DNA from: Cupriavidus pauculus
GTDB lineage: Bacteria > Pseudomonadota > Gammaproteobacteria > Burkholderiales > Burkholderiaceae
DNA length: 64,000 nt
Direction: 5' to 3'
NCBI RefSeq assembly: GCF_008693385.1
Contig: NZ_CP044067.1
Location: forward strand, 124,001-188,000
The notes under the pieces are model-generated. The model was not told the DNA's origin. It saw only the letters and a program-made list of their open reading frames with translations, and did not search any database. The translations under genes and the position numbers were made by a program. Positions 34,530-44,330 of the stretch are shown here, one piece after another. Each line of letters begins with the position of its first letter. Position 1 is the first letter of the stretch.

Positions 34530-35324
34530 GTGAGCAAAGGCAAAGTGTTGATCGTTGGCTCGAATGCCAACCGGGTCGAGATACAGGGCGGCGGCTGGGG
34601 GGCAACCGGCCAGTATCTGAATGAAACCGTCGTGCCGGCCATGGCCATTATCGAGGCCGGCTACGAGGTGGTGCTCAGCACGCCGAACGGCACCAAGATG
34701 ACGCTCGATGCGGCGTCGGACGCCCCGGCGCACTTCGGGGGCGACGAAGCTGCTTACAAGCGCGCGCGCCAGTTCTGGGACAGCGACCCGGTCATGACGA
34801 ACGTGCGCACGCTCAAGTCCGTGATCGACGAGGGGCTCGACAACTACGCCGGCGTGTTCATCCCGGGCGGCCAGGCTCCCGTCGTCGATCTGATGCAGGA
34901 CGCGGAGCTGCGGACGATCCTGCAGCACTTCCACGAGAAGTCCAAGCCGACCGCCATGCTGTGCCACGGCCCGATCTCGGCCGCGGCCGCGATGCCGCAC
35001 GCGCGCGAGTTTCGCGCGGCACTGATCGCCGGCGACCCGCAGAAGGCAAAGGAGTGGGCCAAGGGGTGGCCGTACGCGGGCTACAAGATGACCGTGTTCT
35101 CCGCTACCGAGGAGAAGTACGTCGAGGAGAATATCCTGCACGCCAAGATCTACTTCGACATGCCTTACGCGTTGAAGACGGCCGGCGGCGAGGTCATCAT
35201 CGAGCCGAAGGACTTCGCGCCGCACGTGGTCGAGGACCGCGAGCTCATCACGGGGCAGAATCCCGCATCGGATCACCCGATTGCGGCAAAGTTCGTGGCC
35301 GCGCTCGATCGCGCCACGGCCTGA
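34530..35324 (+). CDS. DJ-1/PfpI-superfamily protein, GTG start
   Basis: Class I amidotransferase-fold protein of 264 residues. The start is GTG at 34530, placed six bases after AGAAGGAGG (34516-34523); an ATG at 34470 is upstream of that signal and is rejected. The fold shows KGKVLIVGSNANRVEIQGGG, GVFIPGGQAPVVDLM and the nucleophile elbow AMLCHGPIS with the conserved cysteine. The size and AAFLCHGP-like elbow resemble Hsp31/glyoxalase III-type proteins, which act on methylglyoxal or as chaperones. It is followed by an ABM protein and a glutathione transferase in the same direction, which fits electrophile or oxidative stress. Confidence 0.88.
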   Translation: MSKGKVLIVGSNANRVEIQGGGWGATGQYLNETVVPAMAIIEAGYEVVLSTPNGTKMTLDAASDAPAHFGGDEAAYKRARQFWDSDPVMTNVRTLKSVIDEGLDNYAGVFIPGGQAPVVDLMQDAELRTILQHFHEKSKPTAMLCHGPISAAAAMPHAREFRAALIAGDPQKAKEWAKGWPYAGYKMTVFSATEEKYVEENILHAKIYFDMPYALKTAGGEVIIEPKDFAPHVVEDRELITGQNPASDHPIAAKFVAALDRATA

Positions 35325-35357
35325 TTGCAAAAAAGCACGAACATCTGGAGGCCGACC

Positions 35358-35660
35358 ATGGCGCATCTCAAGATCATGGCTATTCTGACTGCCAAGGACG
35401 GCAAGTCCGAGGATCTGATGGCATTGCTCGCGGCCATGGTCGCACCGTCCCGCGCCGAGCCCGGCAACCTGCGCTGGGACATCTGGCGTGATGTGTCGGA
35501 TTCGAATCGCTTCGTGCTCGACGAACTCTATGCGGATGCCGCCGCGGTCGATCATCACCGCGCCACGCCGCATTTCCAGCACTACCTGTCGCGCGTCAAC
35601 GATCTGGCGACGCGCGTCGCGGTAGTCGCCGAGCCTGTGCAGGTAGGGGGAACGCCATGA
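35358..35660 (+). CDS. ABM-domain (putative quinol monooxygenase) protein
   Basis: Cytosolic protein of 100 residues, the usual length for YgiN-type ABM monomers. It starts [28 protein letters not shown], then [45 protein letters not shown] lies seven bases before the ATG. The stop overlaps the GST gene start (ATGA). It is related at the domain level to the two exported ABM proteins at 27351 and 27773 but has no signal peptide. Confidence 0.9.
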   Translation: MAHLKIMAILTAKDGKSEDLMALLAAMVAPSRAEPGNLRWDIWRDVSDSNRFVLDELYADAAAVDHHRATPHFQHYLSRVNDLATRVAVVAEPVQVGGTP

Positions 35661-36268
35661 AGCTTTACTACCACCCGCTGTCCGGGCATTCGCATCGTGC
35701 CCGGCTCTATCTGTCCCTGATCGGGGAGCCATTCGAGCTCGTCGAGGTGGATCTGCCGTCCGGCGAGCACAAGAAGCCGGCCTTTCTCAAGCTCAATCCG
35801 CTCGGACAGGTGCCGGTGCTCGTCGATGGCGACACCGTCGTGCCCGATTCCAACGCGATCCTGATCTACGCAAGCAAACGGTTCGGCAAGACCGACTGGC
35901 TGCCGCAGACGCCTGCCGGCGCCGCGGCCGTCGAGCGCTGGCTGTCGATCGCGGCGGGCGACCTCGCATTCGGCGCCGCGGCCGCGCGGCTCGTCACGGT
36001 GTTTTCGGCCAAGCTCGATGCGGAGGCCGCCATCAAACGCGCGCACGGGCTGCTCCAGCGCATGGAGGACGTGCTGGCGGACCGCCCGTGGTTGGCCGGA
36101 GACAGCCCGACCATCGCCGATGTCGCGTTGTACAGCTATACCGCGCGCGCGCCGGAAGGGTTCGTCGATCTGAACGCCTATCCGAACGTACTGGCGTGGC
36201 TCGCGCGCATCGAGGCGCTGCCCGGTTTCGTGGAATTCCAGCGCACGCCGGTCGGCCTGGCCGCCTGA
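35657..36268 (+). CDS. Glutathione S-transferase family protein
   Basis: Thioredoxin-fold protein of 203 residues: [23 protein letters not shown] at the N-terminus (G-site), a NPLGQVPVL loop with the cis-proline, [14 protein letters not shown], and an all-helical C-terminal domain. The active-site residue is probably a Ser or Tyr near the start; a clear Cys is not seen. Starts overlap with the ABM gene and it ends one base before the next gene, so the operon is tightly packed. It would conjugate or reduce electrophiles with glutathione. Confidence 0.92.
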   Translation: MKLYYHPLSGHSHRARLYLSLIGEPFELVEVDLPSGEHKKPAFLKLNPLGQVPVLVDGDTVVPDSNAILIYASKRFGKTDWLPQTPAGAAAVERWLSIAAGDLAFGAAAARLVTVFSAKLDAEAAIKRAHGLLQRMEDVLADRPWLAGDSPTIADVALYSYTARAPEGFVDLNAYPNVLAWLARIEALPGFVEFQRTPVGLAA

Positions 36269-36269
36269 T

Positions 36270-38351
36270 ATGGCGCAGATGCCGTGGCACGCCGGGGAAC
36301 TGGCGCTGCAGGCACGCGTGGGCGTGCTCGCGAAGATGGACGACGTCGGGCGCCGCTTCGTGCGCGACTACATGCCGGACGAGCATCGCGACTTCTTCGC
36401 GCAGTTGCCGTTCATCGTGCTGGGCACGGTGGCGCCCGACGGGCGCGTCTGGGCCACGCTGCGCGCGGGTCCGCCGGGGTTCCTCGCATCGCCCGAATCG
36501 CACCGGCTCGACCTTGCCATCGCGCGCGAGCCGGCGGATCCGGCCGATGCCGGGCTCGCGGACGGCGATGCAATCGGGCTGCTCGGCATGGATCTGTCCA
36601 ACCGGCGGCGCAATCGCATGAACGGCGTGCTGCGTCTGTCTTCCGATGGCAGCGCGCGTGCCGCGCATATCGACGTCGTGCACAGCTTTGGCAACTGTCC
36701 GCGTTATATCCAGCTGCGCACGCTGCGATGCGTGCGCGAGGCGCTGCTACCCACAGCCGTGGCTCCACAGGCACTCGATGGACTCGATGACCGTGCGCGC
36801 GCGTTGATCGCCAGCGCCGATGCATTCTTCGTCGCCTCGTACGTGGATCTGCCGAACGCGGAGGGCGAAGGAACGACGCGTCAGGTCGATGTCTCCCATC
36901 GCGGCGGCAAGCCCGGCTTCGTGCGGCTGGATGCCGACGGCGGCATGACGATTCCCGACTTCGCGGGCAACCTGTTCTTCAACACGCTCGGCAACTTCCT
37001 TTCGAATCCGCTCGCGGGCGTCACGTTCGCCGATTTCGATACCGGCGAACTGCTGCAGATGAGCGGCCGCGCCGAGGTCATCGTCGATTCGCCCGAGATC
37101 GCGGCGTTCCAGGGCGCCGAGCGGCTCTGGCGTTTCATGCCCGAGCGCATCGTGCGCCGCGACGATGCCTTGCCCATCCGCTGGTCGTCCGTGGCCGATG
37201 GCGTGTCGCCGAGCTCGCAAATGACGGGCGACTGGGAGCAGGCCGCCAACCGGCTGCGCGCGGCCGCGATGAAGTGCCAGTGGCGGCCGTTTCGCGTGAC
37301 GCGCATCGTCGATGAGAGCAGCGTCGTGCGCTCGTTCCATCTGGAGCCCGCCGACGGGGCGGGACGCATCGCGCATTGCGCGGGGCAGTTCCTGCCGATT
37401 CGCGTGACGCCGCCCGGCCACACGCAACCGCTGATCCGCACCTACACGCTGTCGGTCGCGCCATCGGACCCGGCGTACCGCATCAGCGTCAAGCGCGAGG
37501 GTGTGGTCTCGCAATACCTGCACGACACGCTCGCGGTGGGGGACACGCTCGAGACGCGCGCACCCGCGGGCGGCTTCACGATCGATGCGCTCGAGCGGCG
37601 GCCGGCCGTGCTGATGGCCGCGGGCATCGGAGTGACGCCGATGCTCGCGATGCTCCGGCATATCGTCTACGAGGGACAGCGCAAGCAGCGCGTGCGACGG
37701 ACATGGTTCTTCCACGCCGCGCGTACGCTCGCCGAGCGCGCCTTCAGCGACGAACTGGCGGCGCTCGCGGCACAGGGCAATGGGGCGATCCGCGTCGTGC
37801 GCGTGCTCGGCCATCCGGACGGCGCGATCGTTGCGCAGGACTACGACGTTGCGGGCCGTATCGGCATGGACGTGCTGCGCGCGCATCTGCCGTTCGACGA
37901 CTACGACTTCTATCTGTGTGGGCCATCGCCGTTCATGCAGGGGCTCTACGATGGGCTGCGGTGTCTCAATATCGCCGATGCGCGGATTCATGCCGAGGCG
38001 TTCGGCGTATCGTCGCTGACGCGCAAGCCCGATGCCGCGATGGCCCCGCATGCATCGGCGACATCGGCCGCGCGGCCCGCGACCGGATCGGTGCCCGTGC
38101 TGTTCACGGCATCGGCCAAGGAAGCGCGCTGGAACCCGGGCGACGGCTCGCTGCTGGAACTGGCCGAGCAGCGCGGGCTCTCGCCGGAGTTCGGCTGCCG
38201 CAACGGCAATTGCGGCACCTGCCTCGCGCATCTCGAACGCGGCGCCGTGGCCTATCTGCATCCGCCCGAGTACACACCCGGCGAGGGCGAGGTGCTGATC
38301 TGCTGCGCCGTGCCCGCGGAAGGCAGCACGGGGCTGAGCCTCGCGCTGTAG
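36270..38351 (+). CDS. Fusion of PNPOx-like domain, ferredoxin-reductase and 2Fe-2S ferredoxin domains
   Basis: Large protein of 693 residues, of a type annotated as pyridoxamine 5'-phosphate-oxidase-related oxidoreductase. The first ~300 residues hold FMN-binding-like split barrel segments (FIVLGTVAPDGRVWATLRAGPPGF; GGMTIPDFAGNLFFNTLGNFLSNP). Next comes an FNR module with FAD-binding RTYTLS and NAD(P)H-binding GIGVTPMLAML. The C-terminal [2Fe-2S] ferredoxin domain has cysteines at 643, 648 and 651 (CRNGNCGTC) and a fourth at 678 or 679. Electrons from NAD(P)H could pass through FAD and the iron-sulfur cluster to the barrel domain. It ends the operon starting with the DJ-1-like gene. Confidence 0.92.
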   Translation: MAQMPWHAGELALQARVGVLAKMDDVGRRFVRDYMPDEHRDFFAQLPFIVLGTVAPDGRVWATLRAGPPGFLASPESHRLDLAIAREPADPADAGLADGDAIGLLGMDLSNRRRNRMNGVLRLSSDGSARAAHIDVVHSFGNCPRYIQLRTLRCVREALLPTAVAPQALDGLDDRARALIASADAFFVASYVDLPNAEGEGTTRQVDVSHRGGKPGFVRLDADGGMTIPDFAGNLFFNTLGNFLSNPLAGVTFADFDTGELLQMSGRAEVIVDSPEIAAFQGAERLWRFMPERIVRRDDALPIRWSSVADGVSPSSQMTGDWEQAANRLRAAAMKCQWRPFRVTRIVDESSVVRSFHLEPADGAGRIAHCAGQFLPIRVTPPGHTQPLIRTYTLSVAPSDPAYRISVKREGVVSQYLHDTLAVGDTLETRAPAGGFTIDALERRPAVLMAAGIGVTPMLAMLRHIVYEGQRKQRVRRTWFFHAARTLAERAFSDELAALAAQGNGAIRVVRVLGHPDGAIVAQDYDVAGRIGMDVLRAHLPFDDYDFYLCGPSPFMQGLYDGLRCLNIADARIHAEAFGVSSLTRKPDAAMAPHASATSAARPATGSVPVLFTASAKEARWNPGDGSLLELAEQRGLSPEFGCRNGNCGTCLAHLERGAVAYLHPPEYTPGEGEVLICCAVPAEGSTGLSLAL

Positions 38352-38357
38352 CGACGG

Positions 38358-39146
38358 TCAGCCCAGCGCGCGGACGGAGCTGCTGATGGCCCGCGCGCTC
38401 TGCAGCAGGGGCGGCCCCAGGCGCCGCTCGGTATCCTCGACGCTCCAGCGCGCGGTGGGGGCCACCACGTGGATCGCCCCGAGCGGCCGGCCCTTGCCGC
38501 CGACGATCGGCGAGGCGATGGTCATGTCGCCGAGAAACAGTTCTTCCGAATTCATCGCATAGCCGCGCACACGCGCCTTCTGCAGCTCGGCCATGACGGC
38601 ATCGACGGACGTCAGCGTGAACGAGGTATGCGCCACGCGCGCCGACTGCTCGACGATCTCGCGCGCCTCGCCTTCCGGCAGCGCGCTCAGGTAGGCCCGG
38701 CCGGAGGCGGTGCAGTACATCGGGATGCGGCTGCCGATGGGCATATGCACGGGCACGAAATGCGCGCTGACGAAGCGCGCGAGGTAGACCATCTCGTCGC
38801 CATCGGGCTCCGTGAGGCAGGTCGTCTCGGCGGTGACCTTCGTCAGTTCGGAGAGGAACGGGTTGGCGACGTCGATCAGCGGATCCGCCGCCAGGTAGTT
38901 GTACCCGACCTTCATCACCTGCAGCGTCAGCTGGTAGCGCCGCGTCTGCGGATGCTTGCGCAGATACCCCAGTTGCTCGAGCGTGAAGACCATCCGCTGC
39001 GCCGAGCTCTTGTTGATGCCCGCCACCTCGGCGATCTCCGCGATGGTCATCGTGCGGCGCGACGCGCTGAACGCGGCCAGCACCGCCAGACCCTTTTCGA
39101 GCGACTGGTTGAAGAGCTGGCTGACTTCCGATTGAGAGGTTGACAT
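38358..39146 (-). CDS. IclR-family transcriptional regulator
   Basis: Regulator of 262 residues. Winged helix at about residues 10-75 (LFNQSLEKGLAVLAAFSASRRTMTIAEIAEVAGINKSSAQRMVFTLEQLGYL), then an IclR effector domain with IGSRIPMYCTASGRAYLSALP and SPIVGGKGRPLGAIHVVAPTARW. It starts at 39146 (MSTSQSEVSQ). The gene is divergent from an amino-acid ABC importer with a palindrome between them, which suggests control of that operon. The end converges on the fusion oxidoreductase, seven bases apart. Confidence 0.92.
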   Translation of the reverse strand: MSTSQSEVSQLFNQSLEKGLAVLAAFSASRRTMTIAEIAEVAGINKSSAQRMVFTLEQLGYLRKHPQTRRYQLTLQVMKVGYNYLAADPLIDVANPFLSELTKVTAETTCLTEPDGDEMVYLARFVSAHFVPVHMPIGSRIPMYCTASGRAYLSALPEGEAREIVEQSARVAHTSFTLTSVDAVMAELQKARVRGYAMNSEELFLGDMTIASPIVGGKGRPLGAIHVVAPTARWSVEDTERRLGPPLLQSARAISSSVRALG

Positions 39147-39225
39147 CACATTGAGCCGTTTGCGGAGACATCGCAGAATCGCATATCGATTCATATGATG
39201 CAACTAATGGTTTTCGAGAATTAAA

Positions 39226-39247
39226 AGTCGATGGAAGTTCATCGACT
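39226..39247. promoter_or_regulatory. Palindrome upstream of the amino-acid ABC operon, likely IclR operator
   Basis: AGTCGATG (39226-39233) and CATCGACT (39240-39247) form a perfect eight-base inverted repeat with a six-base centre. It is 79 bases before the binding-protein start and 80 bases from the divergent IclR start. IclR-family sites are often short palindromes of this kind; direct binding is not proven. Confidence 0.55.
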
Positions 39248-39325
39248 ATTGGCATGCAGGTTGCATAGCTCGCAGCACCGCGCTTCAAGGCGCGTCCTTC
39301 AGAACCCTTGCCAAGGAGTGTTCGC

Positions 39326-40096
39326 ATGTCCATCGTCAATCGCGCCCGTCGCCACGCACTGCTTCTGTGCCTCGCCGGCACCGTTTCCTCTCTCGCATGG
39401 GCCCAAGGCAGTGCACCGGCCACCTTCAACGTCGGCGCCACCGCCACGGGCGTGCCGTTCACCTTCCTCGACGTCAAGACCAATACCATCCAGGGGATGA
39501 TGGTCGATACGGTCACGGCGGTGGGCAAGGCCGGCGGCTTCCAGGTGAACGTGCAGCAGACCGCGTTCGCGGCGCTGATTCCCTCGCTGACCTCGAACAA
39601 GATCGACATCATCTCGGCGGCCATGCTGAAGACGCCCGCGCGCGAGCAGGTGGTGTCGTTCAGCGATCCGGTCTATTCGTATGGCGAAGGCCTGATGGTC
39701 AAGGCCGACGATGCCAGGGCCTACACCTCGCTCGACGACCTCAAGGGCGAGGTCGTCGGCGCGCAGGTTGGCACGGTGTTCCTCGACATGCTCAACAAGA
39801 AGGGCATCTTCAAGGAAGTGCGCAGCTACGATTCCATCGCCGACATGTCGCGCGATCTGTCGCTGGGCCGCATCAAGGCGGGCCTCGGCGATCAGCCGCT
39901 CATCGCCTATCAGATTCGCCAGAACGCGTTTCCGGGCGTGAAGCTCGTCGGCAGCTACAAGTCCGTCAACGTGGGCGACGTCTGCCTCGTCGTGCGCAAG
40001 GGCGATACCGAGACGCTGGCCCGCGTGAACAAGGCCATCGCGGCGATCAAGGCCGACGGCACGCTGGCGAAGATCGTCCAGAAGTGGGGCATGTAA
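39326..40096 (+). CDS. Polar amino-acid-type ABC transporter binding protein
   Basis: Family 3 substrate-binding protein of 256 residues. A signal peptide (ALLLCLAGTVSSLAWA) ends at about residue 26. The mature protein shows FNVGATATGVPFTFLDVKTN, FAALIPSLTSNKIDIISAAML, REQVVSFSDPVYSYGEGLMV and VGAQVGTVFLDML, fitting the amino-acid/opine type. AAGGAG precedes the ATG at 39326; a longer frame to 39308 was rejected. It is the first gene of an operon with one permease, one ATPase and an oxidoreductase. Confidence 0.92.
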   Translation: MSIVNRARRHALLLCLAGTVSSLAWAQGSAPATFNVGATATGVPFTFLDVKTNTIQGMMVDTVTAVGKAGGFQVNVQQTAFAALIPSLTSNKIDIISAAMLKTPAREQVVSFSDPVYSYGEGLMVKADDARAYTSLDDLKGEVVGAQVGTVFLDMLNKKGIFKEVRSYDSIADMSRDLSLGRIKAGLGDQPLIAYQIRQNAFPGVKLVGSYKSVNVGDVCLVVRKGDTETLARVNKAIAAIKADGTLAKIVQKWGM

Positions 40097-40100
40097 GAGG

Positions 40101-40768
40101 ATGGTAGTCGCGACCTTCCTCGAGAACGCGCGCGAGTTCCTGCCCATCCTGCTCAAGGGGGCGGTGGTCACGGTGGAGGTTACCGTGCTGTCGTTCCTGC
40201 TGAGCAGCGTGCTGGGGCTGGGCCTCGCGCTGATGAAACTGTCTCCGGTGCGCGCGCTGTCGGTCACCGGTTCGACGATCGTCAACGTGATTCGCGGGCT
40301 GCCGATCATCGTGCAGCTGTTCTATATCTACTTCGTGCTGCCCGATGCCGGCATTCATCTGACCGCGTTCCAGGCCGGCGTGATCGGCCTCGGCATCGCG
40401 TACTCGGCGTATCAGGCGGAGAACTTCCGCGCGGGAATCGAGGCCGTGGATCCCGGCCAGCGCGAGGCCGCGCAGGCCATGGGCATGCGCGGGCCGCTGA
40501 TCCTGCGGCGGGTCATCCTGCCGCAGGCTTTCCGCATCGCGCTGCCGCCCTATGGCAATACGCTCGTCATGATGCTCAAGGACTCGTCGCTGGTGTCGAC
40601 GATCACGGTGGCGGAGATGACGCGTGCCGGCCAGCTCATCGCGTCGTCGACATTCCAGAACATGACCGTCTACACGCTCGTGGCGTTGCTTTACCTGTTG
40701 ATGAGCCTGCCGCTCGTGTACGCGCTGCGCCGTGTGGAACACCGCTTTGGCGCGGGAAGGAAGCGACC

Positions 40769-40772
<4 letters not shown>
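40101..40772 (+). CDS. Amino-acid ABC transporter permease (HisM/GlnP family)
   Basis: Permease of 223 residues with about five helices and the HisMQ-type EAA loop ([32 protein letters not shown]). [21 protein letters not shown] is the typical stretch following the second helix. It begins four bases after the binding-protein stop and the end overlaps the ATPase start. AAGAGG sits directly against the ATG, so translation may depend on coupling from the upstream gene. A single permease gene suggests a homodimeric channel. Confidence 0.93.
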
Positions 40773-41532
<760 letters not shown>

Positions 41533-41536
<4 letters not shown>

Positions 41537-42891
41537 CGACCGAGAATGCCATGAGCGGCCGCGCGCTGCCGCCGTCGCTGTGGGCCGCCACCGCGATCGA
41601 TGCACCGCATACGCCGGCATTGACCGAATCCACGCGCGCCGATGTGCTGGTGATCGGCGCCGGCTTTACGGGGCTCTCCACGGCGCTGCATCTCGCGGAG
41701 CAGGGTGCGTCGGTCCGCGTCGTCGATAGCCATCAGCCCGGCTGGGGTGCGTCCGGCCGCAACGGCGGCCAGGTCAACCCGACGCTCAAGTACGATCCCG
41801 ACGAGCTCGTGAAGAAGCTCGGCGCCGCGCGCGCGGAACCGCTGATCGAAGCGATCTCGGGCTCGGCGGATCTCGTATTCGACCTCATCGCGCGGCACGG
41901 TATCGATTGCCAGCCGGTCCGCGCGGGCTGGCTGCAGCTTGGGTATACCCAAAAGGCCGTGGACGGCATGCATGCGCGCGCGCGGCAGTGGGCGCGGCGC
42001 GGCGTCAATGTGGAGATGCTCGACCGCGATGCCGTGGCGCGGCGCGTCGGGACCGACGCGTTCGCGGGCGGCTGGCTCGACGGGCGTGCCGGCGCCATCC
42101 AGCCGTTGTCGTACACGCGTGGGCTGGCGGCGGCGGCGCAGCGCGCGGGCGCATCGATCCACGGCGACAGCGCTGTGGTCTCGCTGACGCGCGCGGCCTC
42201 GCAAGGGAAGGCCCGTTGGCAGGCGACGCTGGCCACGGGCGCGACGGTGGAGGCGGAGCATGTCGTCATCGCCACCAATGGCTATACGGGACCGCTATGG
42301 CCGGGCCTGTCGAGCACGATGCTCACGGCCAACAGCTTTATCGTGGCCACGCGCCGGCTGACGTCCGCCGCGGCCGATGCCATCCTCGAGCGGGGCGAAA
42401 CCGCGTCGACGTCGCAGCGGCTGCTGCTGTACTTCCGCAAGGACAACGAGGGGCGGCTGCTGATGGGCGGGCGGGGCTTCTTCGCCGATCCGCGCGGGCC
42501 GGAGGACTTCGCGCATCTGGAACGCTCGCTGGAGCTGCTGTTCCCGCAGCTCGGTCCGCTCGACTATGCGTACCGCTGGAGCGGCCGCATCGCGGTCACG
42601 CGCGATTTCATGCCGCATGTCCATGAGCCGGCACCGGGCGTGACCGTGGCCGTGGGATGCAATGGACGCGGTATTGCGTTGTGCACGAGCTTTGGCAAGC
42701 ATATCGCCGAACGGCTCGTGGGCGCGGGGATGGGTGCGGGGATGGGCACGGGGATGGGCGCAGGCAGGGGCGCCGGCGACGCGTTCCCTTATCCGATCTC
42801 GCCGATCGTGCCGATTCCGATGCATGGGCTCCAGCGCTTCTATGTCGCGGCCGGCGTGGCCTGGTACAGCCTGCTGGATCGGTTCGGCTGA
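41533..42891 (+). CDS. FAD-dependent amine/amino-acid oxidoreductase (DAO family)
   Basis: Flavoprotein of 452 residues of the DAO superfamily. FAD motif [28 protein letters not shown] (about residues 35-62), then [19 protein letters not shown], typical of gamma-glutamylputrescine oxidase and related enzymes, and a C-terminal FAD segment [18 protein letters not shown]. It starts from GTG at 41533, overlapping the ATPase stop. It may oxidise the imported amine or amino acid and release an aldehyde or keto acid. An inserted Gly-Ala-Gly-Met stretch (encoded by a 12-bp repeat) lies near the C-terminus before the last conserved residues. Confidence 0.88.
42724..42771 (+). repeat. Tandem repeat, 12 bp x 4, in the DAO-family gene
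   Basis: Four 12-bp units (GCGGGGATGGGT type, with drift in the last) encode AGMG-like tetrapeptides in frame within the C-terminal part of the oxidoreductase. They make a flexible insert in a position where related proteins normally continue without low complexity. Confidence 0.82.
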
Positions 42892-43013
42892 ACGTTCTGG
42901 TGCAGCGCGGCATGGATGGAACGTCCGGGCGAGCCTGTAGGAGGGCCGCCGATGGCGTTCCGGGCGGCGGGCTGGGATGATGGGCGCCTCAGTCTCGCGT
43001 GAGCGATGGGCAC

Positions 43014-44330
43014 ATGACCAAGTTCCTCCGTTACCAGTCCGGACGCGCCCCGCGCACGGCCATCTCGTTCGTCGCCCTCGTGGCGCTCGTGGTGTTGTCC
43101 GCCATCTGTGGGGCCATCGTCTGGAATATCGCGGGCGACGACCGGCATATCGAGCGGCGCATCGATCGGGTCTACAGCCTCGACGATCCGCAGTTCGCGC
43201 ACGAACTCGGCGTGCTGCTCGGGCCGCCGGTGGTGGACGGCAATCGCTACCGCGTGCTGCGCAATGGCGACGAGATCTTTCCGGCGATGCTCGGTGCCAT
43301 CCGGCAGGCGAAGAAGACCATCAACTTCGAGTCCTACATCTACTGGTCCGGCGATATCGGCATGGCATTCGCCGACGCGCTGAGCGAACGCGCGCGGGCG
43401 GGGGTCAAGGTGCAGGTGCTGCTCGATGCCGTGGGCAGTTCCAAGATCGAGCGATCTGTCCTGGAGACGATGAAGCGCGCGGGCGTCGATGTCCGGTTGT
43501 ACCATCCGGTGCGGTGGTACACGCTGAGCAAGCTCAACAACCGCACGCACCGCAAGTTGCTGATCGTCGACGGCGTCATCGGCTATACGGGCGGCGTCGG
43601 CATTGCGCCCGAATGGACCGGCAACGCGCAGGACCCCGACCACTGGCGCGACACGCATTTCGAGGTGGAAGGCCCCGTGGTCGGGCAGATGCAGTCCGTG
43701 TTCGTCGATAACTGGATCAAGGTGGCGGGCCGCGTTTCGCACGGGCCCGAGTACTTCCCGATGCCGAAGCCGGCCGGCGAGGGTCGCGCGCAGATATTCA
43801 GCAGTTCCCCCACGGGCGGCAGCGAGAGCATGGCGCTGATGTATCAGCTTGCCATCACCGCCGCCAAGACCTCCATCGATCTGTCTGCCGCCTACTTCGT
43901 GCCGGACAAGATCACCGAGTATGCGTTGCTGGAGGCCATCAAACGCGGCGTCCGCGTGCGCATCATCGTGCCCGGCGAGTACATCGACTCGGAAACCGTG
44001 CGCGCCGCGTCGCGCCAGCGCTGGGGCGGGCTGCTGCAAGCGGGTGCCCTGATCGCCGAATACCAGCCCACGATGTACCACTGCAAGGTCATGATCGTGG
44101 ACGGCTTGCTGGTGTCGGTGGGCTCGACGAACTTCGACAACCGCTCGTTCCGGCTCAACGACGAAGCCACGCTGAATATCCTGGACGCGAAATTCGCGGC
44201 GGAGCAGACGGCCATCTTCGAGGACGACCTGAAGCGCTCCGCGCCGATTACCTACGAGGCGTGGAAGCACCGCCCGCTGCGGCAGAAGATCGCGGATGCG
44301 CTGTCGTCGCTGATGGGGGCGCAGCTTTGA
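43014..44330 (+). CDS. Phospholipase D-family cardiolipin synthase-like protein
   Basis: Protein of 438 residues with one N-terminal membrane helix (ISFVALVALVVLSAICGAIVW) and two HKD catalytic motifs: HRKLLIVDG (H179, K181, D186) and HCKVMIVDG (H356, K358, D363). Each motif is preceded by the usual conserved residues, and FESYIYWSGDIG is typical of the ClsA/ClsB group. It would join phosphatidylglycerol molecules to make cardiolipin, or hydrolyse phospholipid. An in-frame GTG at 42999 is an alternative start. It overlaps the convergent BrkB-type gene by 83 bases. Confidence 0.9.
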   Translation: MTKFLRYQSGRAPRTAISFVALVALVVLSAICGAIVWNIAGDDRHIERRIDRVYSLDDPQFAHELGVLLGPPVVDGNRYRVLRNGDEIFPAMLGAIRQAKKTINFESYIYWSGDIGMAFADALSERARAGVKVQVLLDAVGSSKIERSVLETMKRAGVDVRLYHPVRWYTLSKLNNRTHRKLLIVDGVIGYTGGVGIAPEWTGNAQDPDHWRDTHFEVEGPVVGQMQSVFVDNWIKVAGRVSHGPEYFPMPKPAGEGRAQIFSSSPTGGSESMALMYQLAITAAKTSIDLSAAYFVPDKITEYALLEAIKRGVRVRIIVPGEYIDSETVRAASRQRWGGLLQAGALIAEYQPTMYHCKVMIVDGLLVSVGSTNFDNRSFRLNDEATLNILDAKFAAEQTAIFEDDLKRSAPITYEAWKHRPLRQKIADALSSLMGAQL

